From assembly GCA_014905825.1 (NCBI GenBank), contig JACGCN010000005.1, forward strand, positions 682,001 through 746,000: DNA of 64,000 bases, read 5' to 3'. The notes below the pieces were generated by a model, which searched no databases, was not told where the DNA came from, and saw only the letters and a program-made list of their open reading frames with translations. The stretch is from Lyophyllum atratum (taxonomy: Eukaryota > Basidiomycota > Agaricomycetes > Agaricales > Lyophyllaceae). Shown here one piece after another: positions 1-10,913 of the stretch; the stretch's first letter is position 1, and every line of letters begins with the position of its first letter. The position numbers and the translations under genes are program-made.

Positions 1-413
1 GTAAGTCCTCACGCGCTTGCATGACTCCGTTAATCACCAAAGTGTCCGCAAACAGAGACTGCGAATGGGCGTCGAACGGTCTCTCCAGGGGCAAAGAGTA
101 TTGGCTTAACAAGACCAGGAGTCATTGCCGCGACTGTAGACAGGAGACGCTTCGCATCAAGTTGTTGGCATTCTCCTACCTGCATCGCCAGTCTGTATTC
201 CTCTATGGTCCACCGATACTCATGGTCCCAAGTAACGACGACGAAATGGAGGTTGATGACCCGAAGGCAGAGCCGTACGACGACGATCTCCTCGACAGCC
301 CCACCCTCCGCGATTTCGACGATTTCGATGACTTCGACGACGAGAGCTCCGACGACGATGCAGTTCTCAACGACCACCGGGATGTCGATATGTGGAATCG
401 ATCTCTTTTCTAG
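1..413 (+). CDS. 3' end of an unidentified gene with acidic C-terminal tail (partial)
   Basis: The window opens on GTAAGT, a perfect intron donor, so the upstream exons are probably outside it. An open frame runs to a TAG stop at 411-413. Its last 60 or so residues are strongly acidic, with runs such as DDEMEVDD and repeated DFDD units, and it ends in DMWNRSLF. I do not recognise the family. The first in-frame ATG at 21 may be intronic. Likely acceptors are the AG at 55-56 and the AG at 195-196, so the real exon boundary is uncertain. The gene converges on urease with about 120 bp between the stop codons. Acidic tails like this occur in many nuclear proteins, which is only a weak hint of function. 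Confidence 0.4.
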   Translation, partial: KSSRACMTPLITKVSANRDCEWASNGLSRGKEYWLNKTRSHCRDCRQETLRIKLLAFSYLHRQSVFLYGPPILMVPSNDDEMEVDDPKAEPYDDDLLDSPTLRDFDDFDDFDDESSDDDAVLNDHRDVDMWNRSLF

Positions 414-534
414 TCTCGACCCTCCTATATGTATTACATAGATTGATGCCTGCTGTACAATGCCCCGCTTCCTTGGATATCCCGGTTTGTAAATAATACC
501 TAGCTAAATGTGCGAAAAAATCCCCATTACTTGA

Positions 535-3500
535 TCAAAAAAGATTGTACGTCCTCGCAAGAGGAAGCTTTTCAGCTGCTTCAATGTCTTGCAAAACGCC
601 ATCCGCGCGAACTTCGTAGCTTTCGGGGTCGACGGTCATTTTGGGGGTCGCATTGTTCCATTTCATGTCTTTCTTCGTGACTGAACGGCAGTTACGCACC
701 GCCTCGAACCGTTTCGAAAGATTATACGACGCGACTACGCCGGAGGTAATGGAGGCCTGTGAGACAAATGACACTGAATTGAGTGCCGCAGAACCAGCCT
801 TCGAACCCCACATGGGTCTCATGATGATGGGCTGCACCGTTGGAATGGAGGCGTTCGGATCTCCCACCTGAGAGTGGGTCAATTTAATTTTTTCCAAAGG
901 GAGAGGGAAAAGTGGTACCGGAGCTAAAGCTATAACGCCAGATTTGATAACCATTTCAGGCTTGGCACCGAAGTTTTCCGGTTTCCACAACACTAGATCT
1001 GCGAGAGTCCCAACTGCGACATGGCCAACGATATGGCTGATTCCATGAGTAATTGCACTGATAAGATGACTCTGTAAGTCAGTTCAATGTCCACAAAAGA
1101 AAGGGATACGTACGGGTTGATAGTGTACTTCGCGATGTATCGCTTCACACGTGCGTTGTCCCTGCCATCTTCGTCACCAAGCGAGGTCAAGGGACCACGG
1201 AATTCCCTCATTTTGCTAGCAGTTCTCCAAGTACGACTCACTACCTCAGCGACGCGTCCCATAGCTTGTGCATCAGAGCTAATCATCGAAATAGCTCCAC
1301 TATCGTGCAGCACATCCTCTGCCGCCACAGTTTCGGCTCGGATGCGCGATTCTGCAAACGCTAGGTCTTCTGAGATATTGCGGTCGAGATGGTGACAAAC
1401 CATCAGCATCTGGGGGTATATGTGTCAGTTGTGGCACATGATATGATACCTCGAAACGCACGTCGAGATGCTCGTCCAGAGTATTACGTGTAAACGGACG
1501 CGTTGGGTTTGTGGAAGAGGGTAAAACGTTATCGAGACCGCAGACGACGATGATATCAGGTGCATGGCCACCACCTATCGTATGATTCGAAGAAAATTCG
1601 AGAATGAATATATTGTTTCGACTCACCAGCTCCTTCGGTGTGATATGTATGGATGGTGCGACCTCCAAAGGCTTCGATGGTTGCTAGAGTGTGCCTTATC
1701 AGTATATGACGCACTTCAACCATATGAAACACCTCACTTTCAACGAAACCACTTTCGTTCAATGTGTCCGTGTGGATGTTCACCTCAAGAACTGCGTCAA
1801 CGACAACAATTCAGAAGCCAGGAAAGCAATACTCACCTGGACGTCATACTTATCACCCACGTCCAAGCAATTACTGATCGCCGCAGGAGTAGAGCCCCAG
1901 TCTTCATGAAGTTTCAGGCCCATTGCACCCGCTTCAACAATTTCGGAAAGCGCAGTCGGACCCGCGTCGTTGCCTTTGCCAGTAAATCCAAAATTCATCG
2001 GTAGCCCGTCAGTCGCTGCGAGCATATGTCGCATGTAGAATGGGCTTGAGGTGCAGGTGGTTGCATTCGTCCCCGCACTCGGACCTGTGCCACCGCCGAT
2101 CATAGTCGTAGTTCCCGAGGCGAGAGCCTCTTCAACTTGTTGAGGACAGATGTAATGAACGTGTACGTCGACTGCTCCAGCTGTGACGATAAGCTTCTCT
2201 CCGGCGATGACCTCAGTCGAAGAGCCGATGATGAGCGAGGGATGGACGTTAGCCATGATATCTGGATTTCCGGCTTTCCCTATTCCTGCAATCAGTCCAT
2301 TTTTGACACCAATGTCGGCCTTGAGGATATTTTATAAAGAATACTTGTATAGAGTTGGCGAAAGAGTACCTTGTATATCCCAGACCAGTCGACAATCAAG
2401 GCATTTGTGATAACGAGATCCAATGTTTCTTTCGATGATCGATTGGTCGCTTGTCCCATCCCTTCGCGAATGGTCTTGCCTAGCATAGAATCAGTACAAT
2501 TAAACGTAAGTGAGATGTCAGAATCATACCACCACCGAATTTGACCTCGTCACCATAGGCGGTCTGGAAAATTTCAGAAGTTGTAAATGCTTCAGTGTCA
2601 GGCTACGCACCTCGTCATGCTCGACCTCAATCCACAGCGACGTATCACCAAGGCGTACACGATCGCCTACAGTAGGTCCAAACATGGAAATATACGCATC
2701 CCGACTCATCTCAGTGTCCACGGATATCTCAAGCGCACCCGGTTCGGGAATATGACCAAATCCTTTCTGAAGGATCGTGTTCACAACCTCATCCGTCCGA
2801 CGCACATCCACGACTCCGCTTGCGAGAAGATTACCACCAGTTATGATTTTCGCGCCAGCTATAGCACATAAGGTCACCGTCTTCACATCTCCCGGTTCAA
2901 ATCGGACTGCGGTGCCAGCAGGTATATCGAGTCGTTTCCCATAAGCCTGGCCTCGATCGAAGGAAAGCAACGCGTTCGTTTCTACGAAGTGGTAATGTGA
3001 TCCCACCTGGGAATTCGCGGTCGAAAAGCGTCAGTAGGTCTTGGCGTAAAAGCAAGTCGAGCCTTACTTGGATTGGACGATCACCGTTGTTTGTAACCCT
3101 AAGTTTGATCCGCTCTCTGCCTTTGTTGATCACCACCCGCCCCTCTCCAGCGATGATTGCACCAGGAGCCTTCTCTTCCGCATATTCTGAAGGGTCCGTT
3201 GACGGGAACAAGTCATCAGAGGGGAGAGGGAGAAAGGAGCCGTAGAGCGCAGCTTCGAGATTGCCATCTTCTGTGCAAATAGGGTCATGAACAGTGACCA
3301 GGAATACACTGGGCCAAGGCGAGTTGGGCGATTGATGAAGGAAGGATTGGTATCATGATAGCTCACCCGTCATGGAAGCTACCCTCCACCTGGATAGCAT
3401 GCAGCAGAGTAGGAACGCCGGGCAGCACATGCCGCCGCCCAAGCATCGTCTTCCCATGCTGCATCAACTCAGCGACCGAGTGCTCACCATCGCGTATACG

Positions 3501-3692
3501 CTCTTGTAGCTGAGACGAGATCAACGCAATCGTTTCTGTCTGGTTGAGACGTAGTCCACGCGCGAGGCGCTTTTGGGCAAGGAAGCCAACCTATTTCGAG
3601 CAGCGGCGTTAACCCTAATCTAGCAATAGTAGGAATCGCATGCGTACTTGGTGGAGAAGGAGTTTATCTTGTTCTCGAGGGAGAAGGTGCAT
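535..3692 (-). CDS. URE1: Urease, single-chain fungal/plant type
   Basis: Nickel enzyme that hydrolyses urea to ammonia and carbamate in the cytosol. About 12 exons on the minus strand encode, in order, the gamma-like part (starts [15 protein letters not shown]), the beta-like part and the amidohydrolase alpha part, as in fungal one-piece ureases. Nickel-site signatures are visible: HVHYICPQQ, the carbamylated lysine in [21 protein letters not shown], and the flap cysteine in MVCHHLD. The C-terminus ends [10 protein letters not shown] then TGA, matching the family end. The start at 3692 is chosen because it begins the conserved gamma segment and is followed by a GTACGC donor. The last intron (1058-1113) joins YTINP to [12 protein letters not shown]. 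No nickel chaperone genes are in view. All core motifs are present, so it is likely active. Confidence 0.96.
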
Positions 3693-5180
3693 ATCGAGGA
3701 GGTCTTATAATAGTCCTAGGAGGTCCTGGGACTAGCTGGTTAACAAGAAACTCCGTGAATATCAACCACGAGAAATCATGGAGGATACTCATGTTAAGAT
3801 AAGATAAGAAAGATAGTAGATAGGGTACGCGACGACGATCGCAAGATATAGGCTTTTCATTACCATTGGCCAAACGTAACGTAGCTTGTATCCTATCTGA
3901 AATGGTGGATAACCATCCAATCATGAAATTAAATTTGACTCGGACTACTGGTACAGAGTACGCTCCGGCAACACACAGCAATATCAATTCTTCTTGCATC
4001 ATCGGGGGCGAAGATTGCGGGTCGTATCGTCCAGCTTTCGAACATGGACAACGTCGCCGAAGAGCGATATCATAGACATAGAAGGCGGTAGTATTGGCGC
4101 CAATAAAGCAAAGAAAATAGTCTTTGCTTATCGCAGTCCGGTCCCAACGGTAGGCTTTGAAATCTTCTAGAAGATATGGCAAGAAGTAAAATGGATAAGG
4201 TAGAACGAGGTGCGATGTAGCCAGTTCAGGTTTCAGAGGCGTTAAATGAACCCTCATAGGTGCATTCGCCGTTTCGCGAACCGTTGGCGCGCGTCCTCCA
4301 GTGACAAGTTTAAGCCTTCAACTCATGCGAGTGGATTCTCATTAGCGGTCCATAGCACCGTCAATGTTCACACAGCACAGGTTGGTTAGGTGTGATGCTA
4401 TATTAATGCGATGGGATATCCAATGCTTAAGACAATTCAGGAGAGGGGCGGGATGGAACTCGGGGTAGCCGGTGTGGCTATCGCCATGTCGGAGGAGCCT
4501 GCGGGAATATTAATGACCCCACTATAGCGACGAACGGCGGCAGTCCATGAGCCCTCATGAAGTACTGTTTCTGGGGATTCTAGGCCTTACGCATTGCCTT
4601 ATTTTCTGCCTGGAGAGTATATTTCGCAGCGCGAGTCCAGGTTTGCATCGTCTCCCAGAATAGAGACAGAATTTAGAAATGCTGCGGAAGCAAATTGGTA
4701 GTAAATTGGTAGGCGGTGGCTGTGTTTACCGGTTTTATCGACTATCCTTTCTTAATTCTTCGACAACCCTGACCTCTCCCTAGTCCTGTCCGATGATGAC
4801 TTGTATTTACCTCCAAGTACCGGGCGACATACCTTATCAAAACTTACCTTGGGCGTTGACGCCCAGCTACATAGAGCGAAGGATGACGAGCTCATCCGAA
4901 TCTTCAACGGTGCGACCCTTGCTGATGGGTGTTGCGGGCAAGGTAAGAGTTTCCCCCATCAGATTCAGATCCACAGGCGCTCAACTTCGTGTTTGACAAT
5001 TTGATGAGTCGTAGCAGATTGCCTCATCAAGGATGCGGCCCTTTCATATACCTGTACCCGGATTTCGCAACGAAGTGGCGATGAGCGCCGAGCAAATCTG
5101 GGAAAACCAGAAAATGGGCTCTCTCTAGCTGTCCACGCGCTGCTTTCTGAGGTCGGGAACTACTCACTGATTCCTTCTGT
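3693..5180. other. Intergenic region upstream of urease
   Basis: About 1.5 kb between the urease start and the MITE. I see no gene I can support. A 197-codon minus-strand frame (3664-4257) overlaps the urease first exon in a different frame and resembles no family I know. The nearest few hundred bases probably hold the urease promoter. Confidence 0.4.
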
Positions 5181-5587
5181 CACTGCTGGCGGTATGGCAA
5201 ATTTGGACACAAACACGGTTTAGCTAACACGCTTTCGTACTTACAAGAGAATTCTTTGACAACCACTTAAAAGGTTTGTTAATAAACAGTCAGAAAACAC
5301 GTAACCTGTTTTCTGGAGGTTTGTACCAAAACAGGAACAAGATTTCCTGTTGTGCTTTTTGACAAACACGCATTCCTTTGTATGAAACAAAGGAATGCCT
5401 GTTCGTTGGGAAACACAATAAGAAAAAGGTTATTTTATTGGCAGCAAACCTATAAAAAACAGGTTACATGTTTTCCGACAGTTTCTCAAGAAATCTGTTA
5501 GGTGTTTGTCAAAATATTTATTTTCAAGTAAGAAAACATGTTTGTTAAACCGTGTTTATCGCCAAACTCTCGATGACGCCAGCAGTG
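5181..5587. mobile_element. Foldback MITE (407 bp, CACTG termini)
   Basis: The element begins CACTGCTGGCG and ends with the exact reverse complement CGCCAGCAGTG. The inverted similarity runs along both arms: AAACACGGTTTA near 5211 matches TAAACCGTGTTT near 5547, and a GTAACCTGTTTT block pairs with its complement near 5465. The centre is a perfect 11-bp stem (5370-5380 with 5388-5398) around a 7-nt loop, so the whole element can fold into one long imperfect hairpin. TGT directly flanks both ends (5178-5180 and 5588-5590), a possible 3-bp target duplication. It has no coding capacity. CACTG ends with a 3-bp duplication suggest a CACTA/CMC-type non-autonomous element, which is inference. Confidence 0.85.
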
Positions 5588-5951
5588 TGTGGGCTTGTCG
5601 TGATCACGGCGGTGTATGGTGGGCATGCCGCGGCCATGGCCATGCTGTGCTGGCATTAGATGTTACGTTATCCATGGGATCATTGTCATGATGCGACGGC
5701 TGGAGCAGCCCGATCGATGTTGTGTTTCCATGCCATCTCAAGAGGCGATGTCCCCGGACCCCCAGCATATAAATACTAGGATGCCCCCGACAGATTTTCC
5801 TCAGCAGCTGGTCTCTCACTCGCTCGACAACTCAAATCGGTGCTGGTCGCCACATCCTCTCGACTCTACTACTCATCTACCCACTTGACTCGTTCACCTT
5901 TGAACTTCACGACTTCTTCACCCCTTCAAACACTTAATCAACTCAATCATC
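5588..5951 (+). promoter_or_regulatory. Promoter and leader of the secreted repeat protein gene
   Basis: Between the MITE and the ATG at 5952. A TATAAATA box lies at 5768-5775, about 175 bp before the start codon, followed by a pyrimidine-rich CT/CA leader typical of strongly expressed fungal genes. The MITE ends about 180 bp upstream of this box. Confidence 0.5.
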
Positions 5952-7503
5952 ATGCACGCTACCTCCGCTGTCGCTCTTGCCGTCGTTGCTCTCAATGCCG
6001 CTTCTACCCTGGCCATCCCTATGGGGTACGTTCTCATGCCTCGAAGTATTCGTTCCGATCTAATCCCATAATTTCTAGACCCATCGGTGAAGGCATGGAA
6101 GCCCGCTCTATCTTTGGGCGTGCACCCACCAAGGCTGCTGCCGCTGACCCCAAGGCTGTCACGGACCCCAAAGCCAGCCCCGCCGCGCATGCTGGCTCGC
6201 ATGAGAAGGCTGCTGCCAACGGTTCTGCCACAACGATCACCGTAACTCTTCACCCTCGCCCAACCGCTTGCAAAGCTGGCGAGACCCCCTCCGTTAAGCA
6301 CAAGTCCAAGGGTAATAAGCACGGAACGCACGAGAAGACCGGCGCAGAGGGATCCGAGCACGCTGGTAGCAAGAAGGCCGCTCCCGCTCAGGCTGTCGCT
6401 GCCCGTTCCGCCGGTGCTTCCCCCACTCCCAGCGGCAGCAAGGACGCCGCCGCCGGTGCTGCTCACACCCCTGCTCCCCACCATGGCAACCACAAGGATA
6501 CTTCTCACAAGGCCGGCGCCGTGTTCTCGACCAACACCCATGTTGGTAAGGACCACAAGACAACTGTCCGCGAGTTCGTCAAGGCTACCTCGACACACTG
6601 TTTCGCCCCGACTGGGAGCCCTAACGCCAAGGGCGGTGCACACAAGAGTGAGAAGGCCACCGACGCTGCACACAAGAGCGAAAAAGCTACCGACGCTGCA
6701 CACAAGGGCGAGAAGGCTACCGAAAAGACCCCTGCCAAGGTCGTTCGTCGTTCCGCAGGTGCTACTACGTGCGTACCGATTTTCCTTTCACACTTTGACC
6801 TGTGTACTAATTGATGCTTTATCAGCCCAACCCCTACGGATAAGACACACCCAGGCAAAGCACACGAGAAGGCTGCCGCCAACGGTTCTGCAACCACCGT
6901 AACCGTAACCGTGACACCCCGCCCCACCGCCTGCAAGGCCGGCGAGACCCCCTCCGTCAAGCACAAGTCTAAGGGTAACAAGCACGGGACGCATGAGAAG
7001 ACCGGCGTAGAGGGATCCGAGCACACTGGCAGCAAGAAGGCCGCTCCCGCTCAGGCCGTCGTTGCCCGTTCCGCCGGTGCTTCTCCCACTCACAGCAGCA
7101 AAGACGCCGCTTCCCATGCTGCCCCCACACCCGCTGCTCACCATGGCAATCACAAGGACAGCTCAAACCACAAGGCCGGTGCCGTGTTCTCCACCAACAC
7201 GCATGTTGGCAAGGACTCGAAGACGACTGTTCGTGAGTTCGTCAAGGCTACCTCGACCCACTGCTTCGCCCCCACCGCCAGTCCCAACGCCAAGGGCGGG
7301 GCACACAAGAGCGAGAAGGCCACCGATTCCACCACTCACAAGAACGGTAGCCCGGCTCCTGTTAAGGGCAAGACTGACACCAAGCTCGTGGCTCGTGCTG
7401 TCGACCTCCTTGAGTGAGTTCTACTTCCTTGACCTTGCACACCGTCGGTACTGATATATTCCTTCTCAGGCGCTACTTCAGCGAGCTCGATGAGCTTGAT
7501 TAA
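5952..7503 (+). CDS. Secreted Ala/Lys/His-rich protein with internal tandem duplication
   Basis: Four exons (5952-6025, 6079-6768, 6826-7413, 7470-7503) encode 461 aa. The N-terminus is a clear signal peptide (MHATSAVALAVVALNAASTLA), coded mostly by exon 1. Exons 2 and 3 each carry one copy of a repeat of about 155 residues that shares PRPTACKAGETPSVKHKSKG, GAVFSTNTHVGKD and FVKATSTHCFAP. Each copy keeps two cysteines in these motifs. Copy 1 ends in three short AHKSEKATDA-type units. The C-terminus is a small acidic exon, RYFSELDELD. There are no membrane segments after the signal. A few basic pairs (VVRRSAG) could be kexin sites. I do not recognise the family; a cell-wall or extracellular structural role is possible, and function is unknown. 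Confidence 0.85.
6200..7326 (+). repeat. Two direct repeat units of about 465 bp inside the secreted protein gene
   Basis: Unit 1 is about 6200-6664 and unit 2 about 6863-7326, offset by roughly 662 bp. Nucleotide identity is high, including long identical blocks coding for KAGETPSVKHKSKGNKHGTH. Each unit lies within one exon, and they are separated by the 57-bp intron at 6769-6825. Confidence 0.85.
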
Positions 7504-8133
7504 ATGTTGGAGCATCGTAATGTTCATATAATGTTTAGTGACCTTTAATGGGTTGTAAATCCTGTAGTTATAGTTTGGATGTGGCAATTTGAAACTGGTT
7601 TTTCGAATTCGTTTCTGTGTGATTTGAGTGCTACGTTTATGATATTTAGGGATGGAGATCTTTCTTCGATGACAGACTCGAGTATTCAAATATTCCATAT
7701 TCAGCGATGCACGCGATTAAAGAGGCTATAATTACTTCCATACAGAGGCTTTCTCGAGTCCGAGGAAGGCAGACGCAGACATGTACGTATCAGTACTTAC
7801 AGGCCCCCAGGGCACACATATACCACACCAGCACCGAACTATAAAACGACATACAAAGACAGGGTACAGCCTGAATCTATACTCAAGGGGGGAGTGGGGA
7901 GAATCAGGATAACGACGGGGACTAGTATGATAGGTGAGAGACACAGAGGGGGGGAAAGCAGGTAGAGAGGACCGTTCAGCAGAGGGAGAGAGAAAAAATA
8001 AATCAAGAAAGGTACAGAGGGACAAACATGACTGACCCACAACACAGCTCCATGCCCAACGCAACCATCCACACCGAAAGGAAAGAAAACAGAGGCAACC
8101 GCGTGCTTCTTAGGTTGCTGCCACGCCCACACC
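7504..8133. other. Convergent 3' spacer
   Basis: Non-coding stretch between two convergent stop codons. It holds AT-rich 3' UTR sequence of the secreted protein gene, then purine-rich sequence beyond the Myb-like gene. No gene is seen. Confidence 0.5.
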
Positions 8134-10112
8134 TCATTTCCCATTTTCCTTCCCCAACCTCGACGAGCCCGCGCTCCCGTTCGGCTGATACATATACGGG
8201 TGCGTCGTCGTCGACGGCGGCTTCGACGACGCCGCCGCATCCTGATTCGGGCGTGCCCGGTAGTAGCTCGTCCTTTGCGGCTCCTGGCCACCCGTGCTCG
8301 TCGCCGCAAGAACCGGCGACGTCGTGTTCACCGCCATAGTGGGCATCGGCCAGGGCAGACCCGAGCCGGGTGCTTTCGGTGCGGGGCGTTGCTGGTTTTG
8401 CAGGGCGGGGGAGGCGGCGGGTGTGGAGGCAGTTTGACTGTGGGCGGGCGAGGCGGAGGGGGCGTGGGATGGGGCGGTGGTGGTGGGAGGAGGGTTTGTG
8501 TTGCTTGCGTGTGCGTGTGCGTTGGTGGGGGTGGGTGGGACGGAGGGGCTTGCGGCGTCGCTGGTGTTGGGTTCGTTCTCGCGCCGTCGTTTTACGCCCC
8601 GTGAGGAGCTCTCTTTTAGACCGAGCGAGGTCGCTTTGATGAGGATCTGGTGTCTGCGGGATGTATCGGATAGTCAGTTGATGTGATTACCATCTAGTAG
8701 AGGCAGCACTGACCTTGTTCGGCCGTTACCCCACTGGTGCACGACCCAGTCCCATTCCATCTCGCCCCCGGTGCCTACAGCCCTGCTGTCCTCCGCCAGT
8801 TTCTTCAGCCGCTCAGTTTCTTCATCTGACCACGCGCCCTGGTTTCCCCCCGCACCCGTAGATGCTGTGATAACGGTTGCCGTCGCCACCGAATTCCCGG
8901 CCCCCGAGCTCGACGATGCCTCCGGCTGAGCAGGCTGCGTCGGTGCTGGCTGCGATTGCGCAGCTGGTTGCGTCTGACCCGACTGCTGCGGTTGCGTATA
9001 GTACGATCCCGGGGTGGCGACATACGAGTACTGGTAGTATGATGTCGTTGGGTACTGGCCTGGAGGGGCGTACATCGAGTATTGCGTATGGGGGTATCCC
9101 CCCGTCTGGGAAGGCTGCAGGGGCATGACAAATGTCCCGGGGTTGGAGATGACGGTGCTGGGGGTGCTTGATTTGCTTGCGGAGATTGATGGGGGGACGG
9201 GGGCGGAGGCTGAGGCGACGGGCTGGGTTTGCACGGGCTGGTATAACGTGGGTGTGACAGAGTAGATTGGTGGTGGGGGTGTTGAAATCAGCTGAGAAGG
9301 GTTGGCGAGCTTGGGCCCGTTAAGCTAGTGCTGATTGTGAGAGGACGAGAAGCTCACCAGCGTGTCGCAGATGCGTTTTGCTTCACCAAGCATGATCAGA
9401 GGGTCGACTTTATTTCCTGGCCCCATCTGGTAACATTGTGCTATGACGAGTGGTTGCGTCCCTTTCTGGATTATCGGATTGTTAAAAATAAGGTATGCCG
9501 GGGACGGGTATTGAATGACATACAACCAATTCTTCGGCAGCACCGTAGAATTCGGCACACAGGTTCAGCACCCGCCATTGGAACTCGTAGTACTGTTGGT
9601 TATGAGCGTTGACATCGGGGTGCTGTGGTGGCGTAACCCCAGCATAGAAATTGGCTTCCTGCTTGGAAGCTGCTTGGCCGACGCGAGGTTTCCTATTTTT
9701 GGATCCGCGCGGTCGACCAGGCCGGCGCTTCCGCTCTTGCGAGTCGTCCTGCTGGTGTTGCATCTGTCCCGTTCGTGCATCCGTACTTAATAGCACCCAA
9801 TCACACATATTAGTCCAGAGTGCTTGAATCGGACGTCTCGTTCCGAATTGTAGGATGTACACACCCAGTTGGCTTTGTTCGAGGCGAGGAGGGATTGCTC
9901 CCTTGGCCCTCGGGTTCCTGTCGACTTAATTGCTCTTCTACAAGGCCCTCATCGTCGCCGTCTTCCTCTTCCTCCTCCTCCTCTTCGCGATGTGTGCTTT
10001 GCATAGGCACTACTTTCGAGTTAAACATACCGGTCGAGGTGTAGGGCTGAGCTTGGGCCTGCGGTGGATGCAGGGCATGCGAGAGTGGCTGGTAATGTTG
10101 GGGATTGTCCAT
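8134..10112 (-). CDS. AT-hook and Myb/SANT-like domain DNA-binding protein
   Basis: Five exons (9865-10112, 9527-9785, 9358-9465, 8714-9291 with its start edge uncertain, 8134-8653) encode about 570 aa. Order: a Gln/Pro-rich N-terminus with an acidic run of eight Glu; an AT-hook, KRRPGRPRGSKNRKP, at about residues 105-120; a conserved middle (QQYYEFQWRVLNLCAEFYGA); a long Pro/Gln/Ser/Tyr-rich stretch; then a Myb/SANT-like helix set starting GAWSDEETERLKKLAEDS with Trp residues at WDWVVHQW, continuing RHQILIKATSLGLKE across the last intron; and a disordered tail. This looks like a nuclear transcription or chromatin regulator. The intron from 9357 could end at 9292 (66 nt, preferred) or 9325 (33 nt); both keep frame. 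Target genes are unknown. Confidence 0.8.
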
Positions 10113-10913
10113 GAAGTGTGGGCAGGACTTAGGAAACGCTGTTTAGCCTCGGGCCTGGTAACCGTGGACGGGCGCGGGCAGGAATCGACAGTGAAATTTG
10201 GCTGATATGTCGCTGGTCACGATGGGCGACTACCTAGATGGCAGCCTGTTAGCTCTGCATTGATAGCAGGACTGCATGCTATGTTTCCGAACCCTTTCAA
10301 GCGTAAATTGTATATCGTACCCCTGATAAAGCTTTATTGGTATGTGACGAAATAAAATAAGACGTTTCGCTTGAGAACACGAACCTGTTTCCACCGAAAT
10401 TCTAACAAGGTCGTCTGGACTGCTTTTGCTGATTTTGGGCCCCGATATATGTCTACGATTTTTTACCGGTATGAATGATAGGCGTATAACAGGATATCGG
10501 CCACAAGAAAGGATGGAGCCTGCTTGCTGGAGAATCCAGTGTCAGGTGTGTGGGAATCTTTGAGAATCAACGCAACATCATGGATGTCACAAATCGAAAT
10601 CACATCGTGACACCCCGATGATGGACCGTCCAGCTGATCGCAAATTCCTTGTGCTATCACTCATGGCAGAGACGACTTGAATTTACTGTATTCCTTCTGC
10701 CTCCCTGGCATTCAGTCCACGAAAGAAATATTCGCGGTCGCAGAATATTTGTTCTTGCTTATTTCCGAGGTCTCGGGGGACTCCGCAGTCCCAAAGAGTC
10801 TATTACGATCAACCGACACCGATCGACCGCCTCAATGACCTCAACGCATAGTAGCAGCATTTGTCTCGGTACCATTTCCTGCTTTCTTTCCTTCCACCAC
10901 CACCTTGAACATC
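10113..10913. promoter_or_regulatory. Divergent intergenic promoter region
   Basis: About 800 bp between the start codons of the Myb-like gene (-) and the DUF1295 gene (+), so it should hold both promoters. A CT/CA-rich leader precedes the ATG at 10914. I see no convincing TATA box and no other gene. Confidence 0.4.

Noticed and set aside
3664..4257. 197-codon minus-strand open frame upstream of urease
   Set aside because: It overlaps the urease first exon in another frame, has no recognisable domain and no supporting splice or promoter context.
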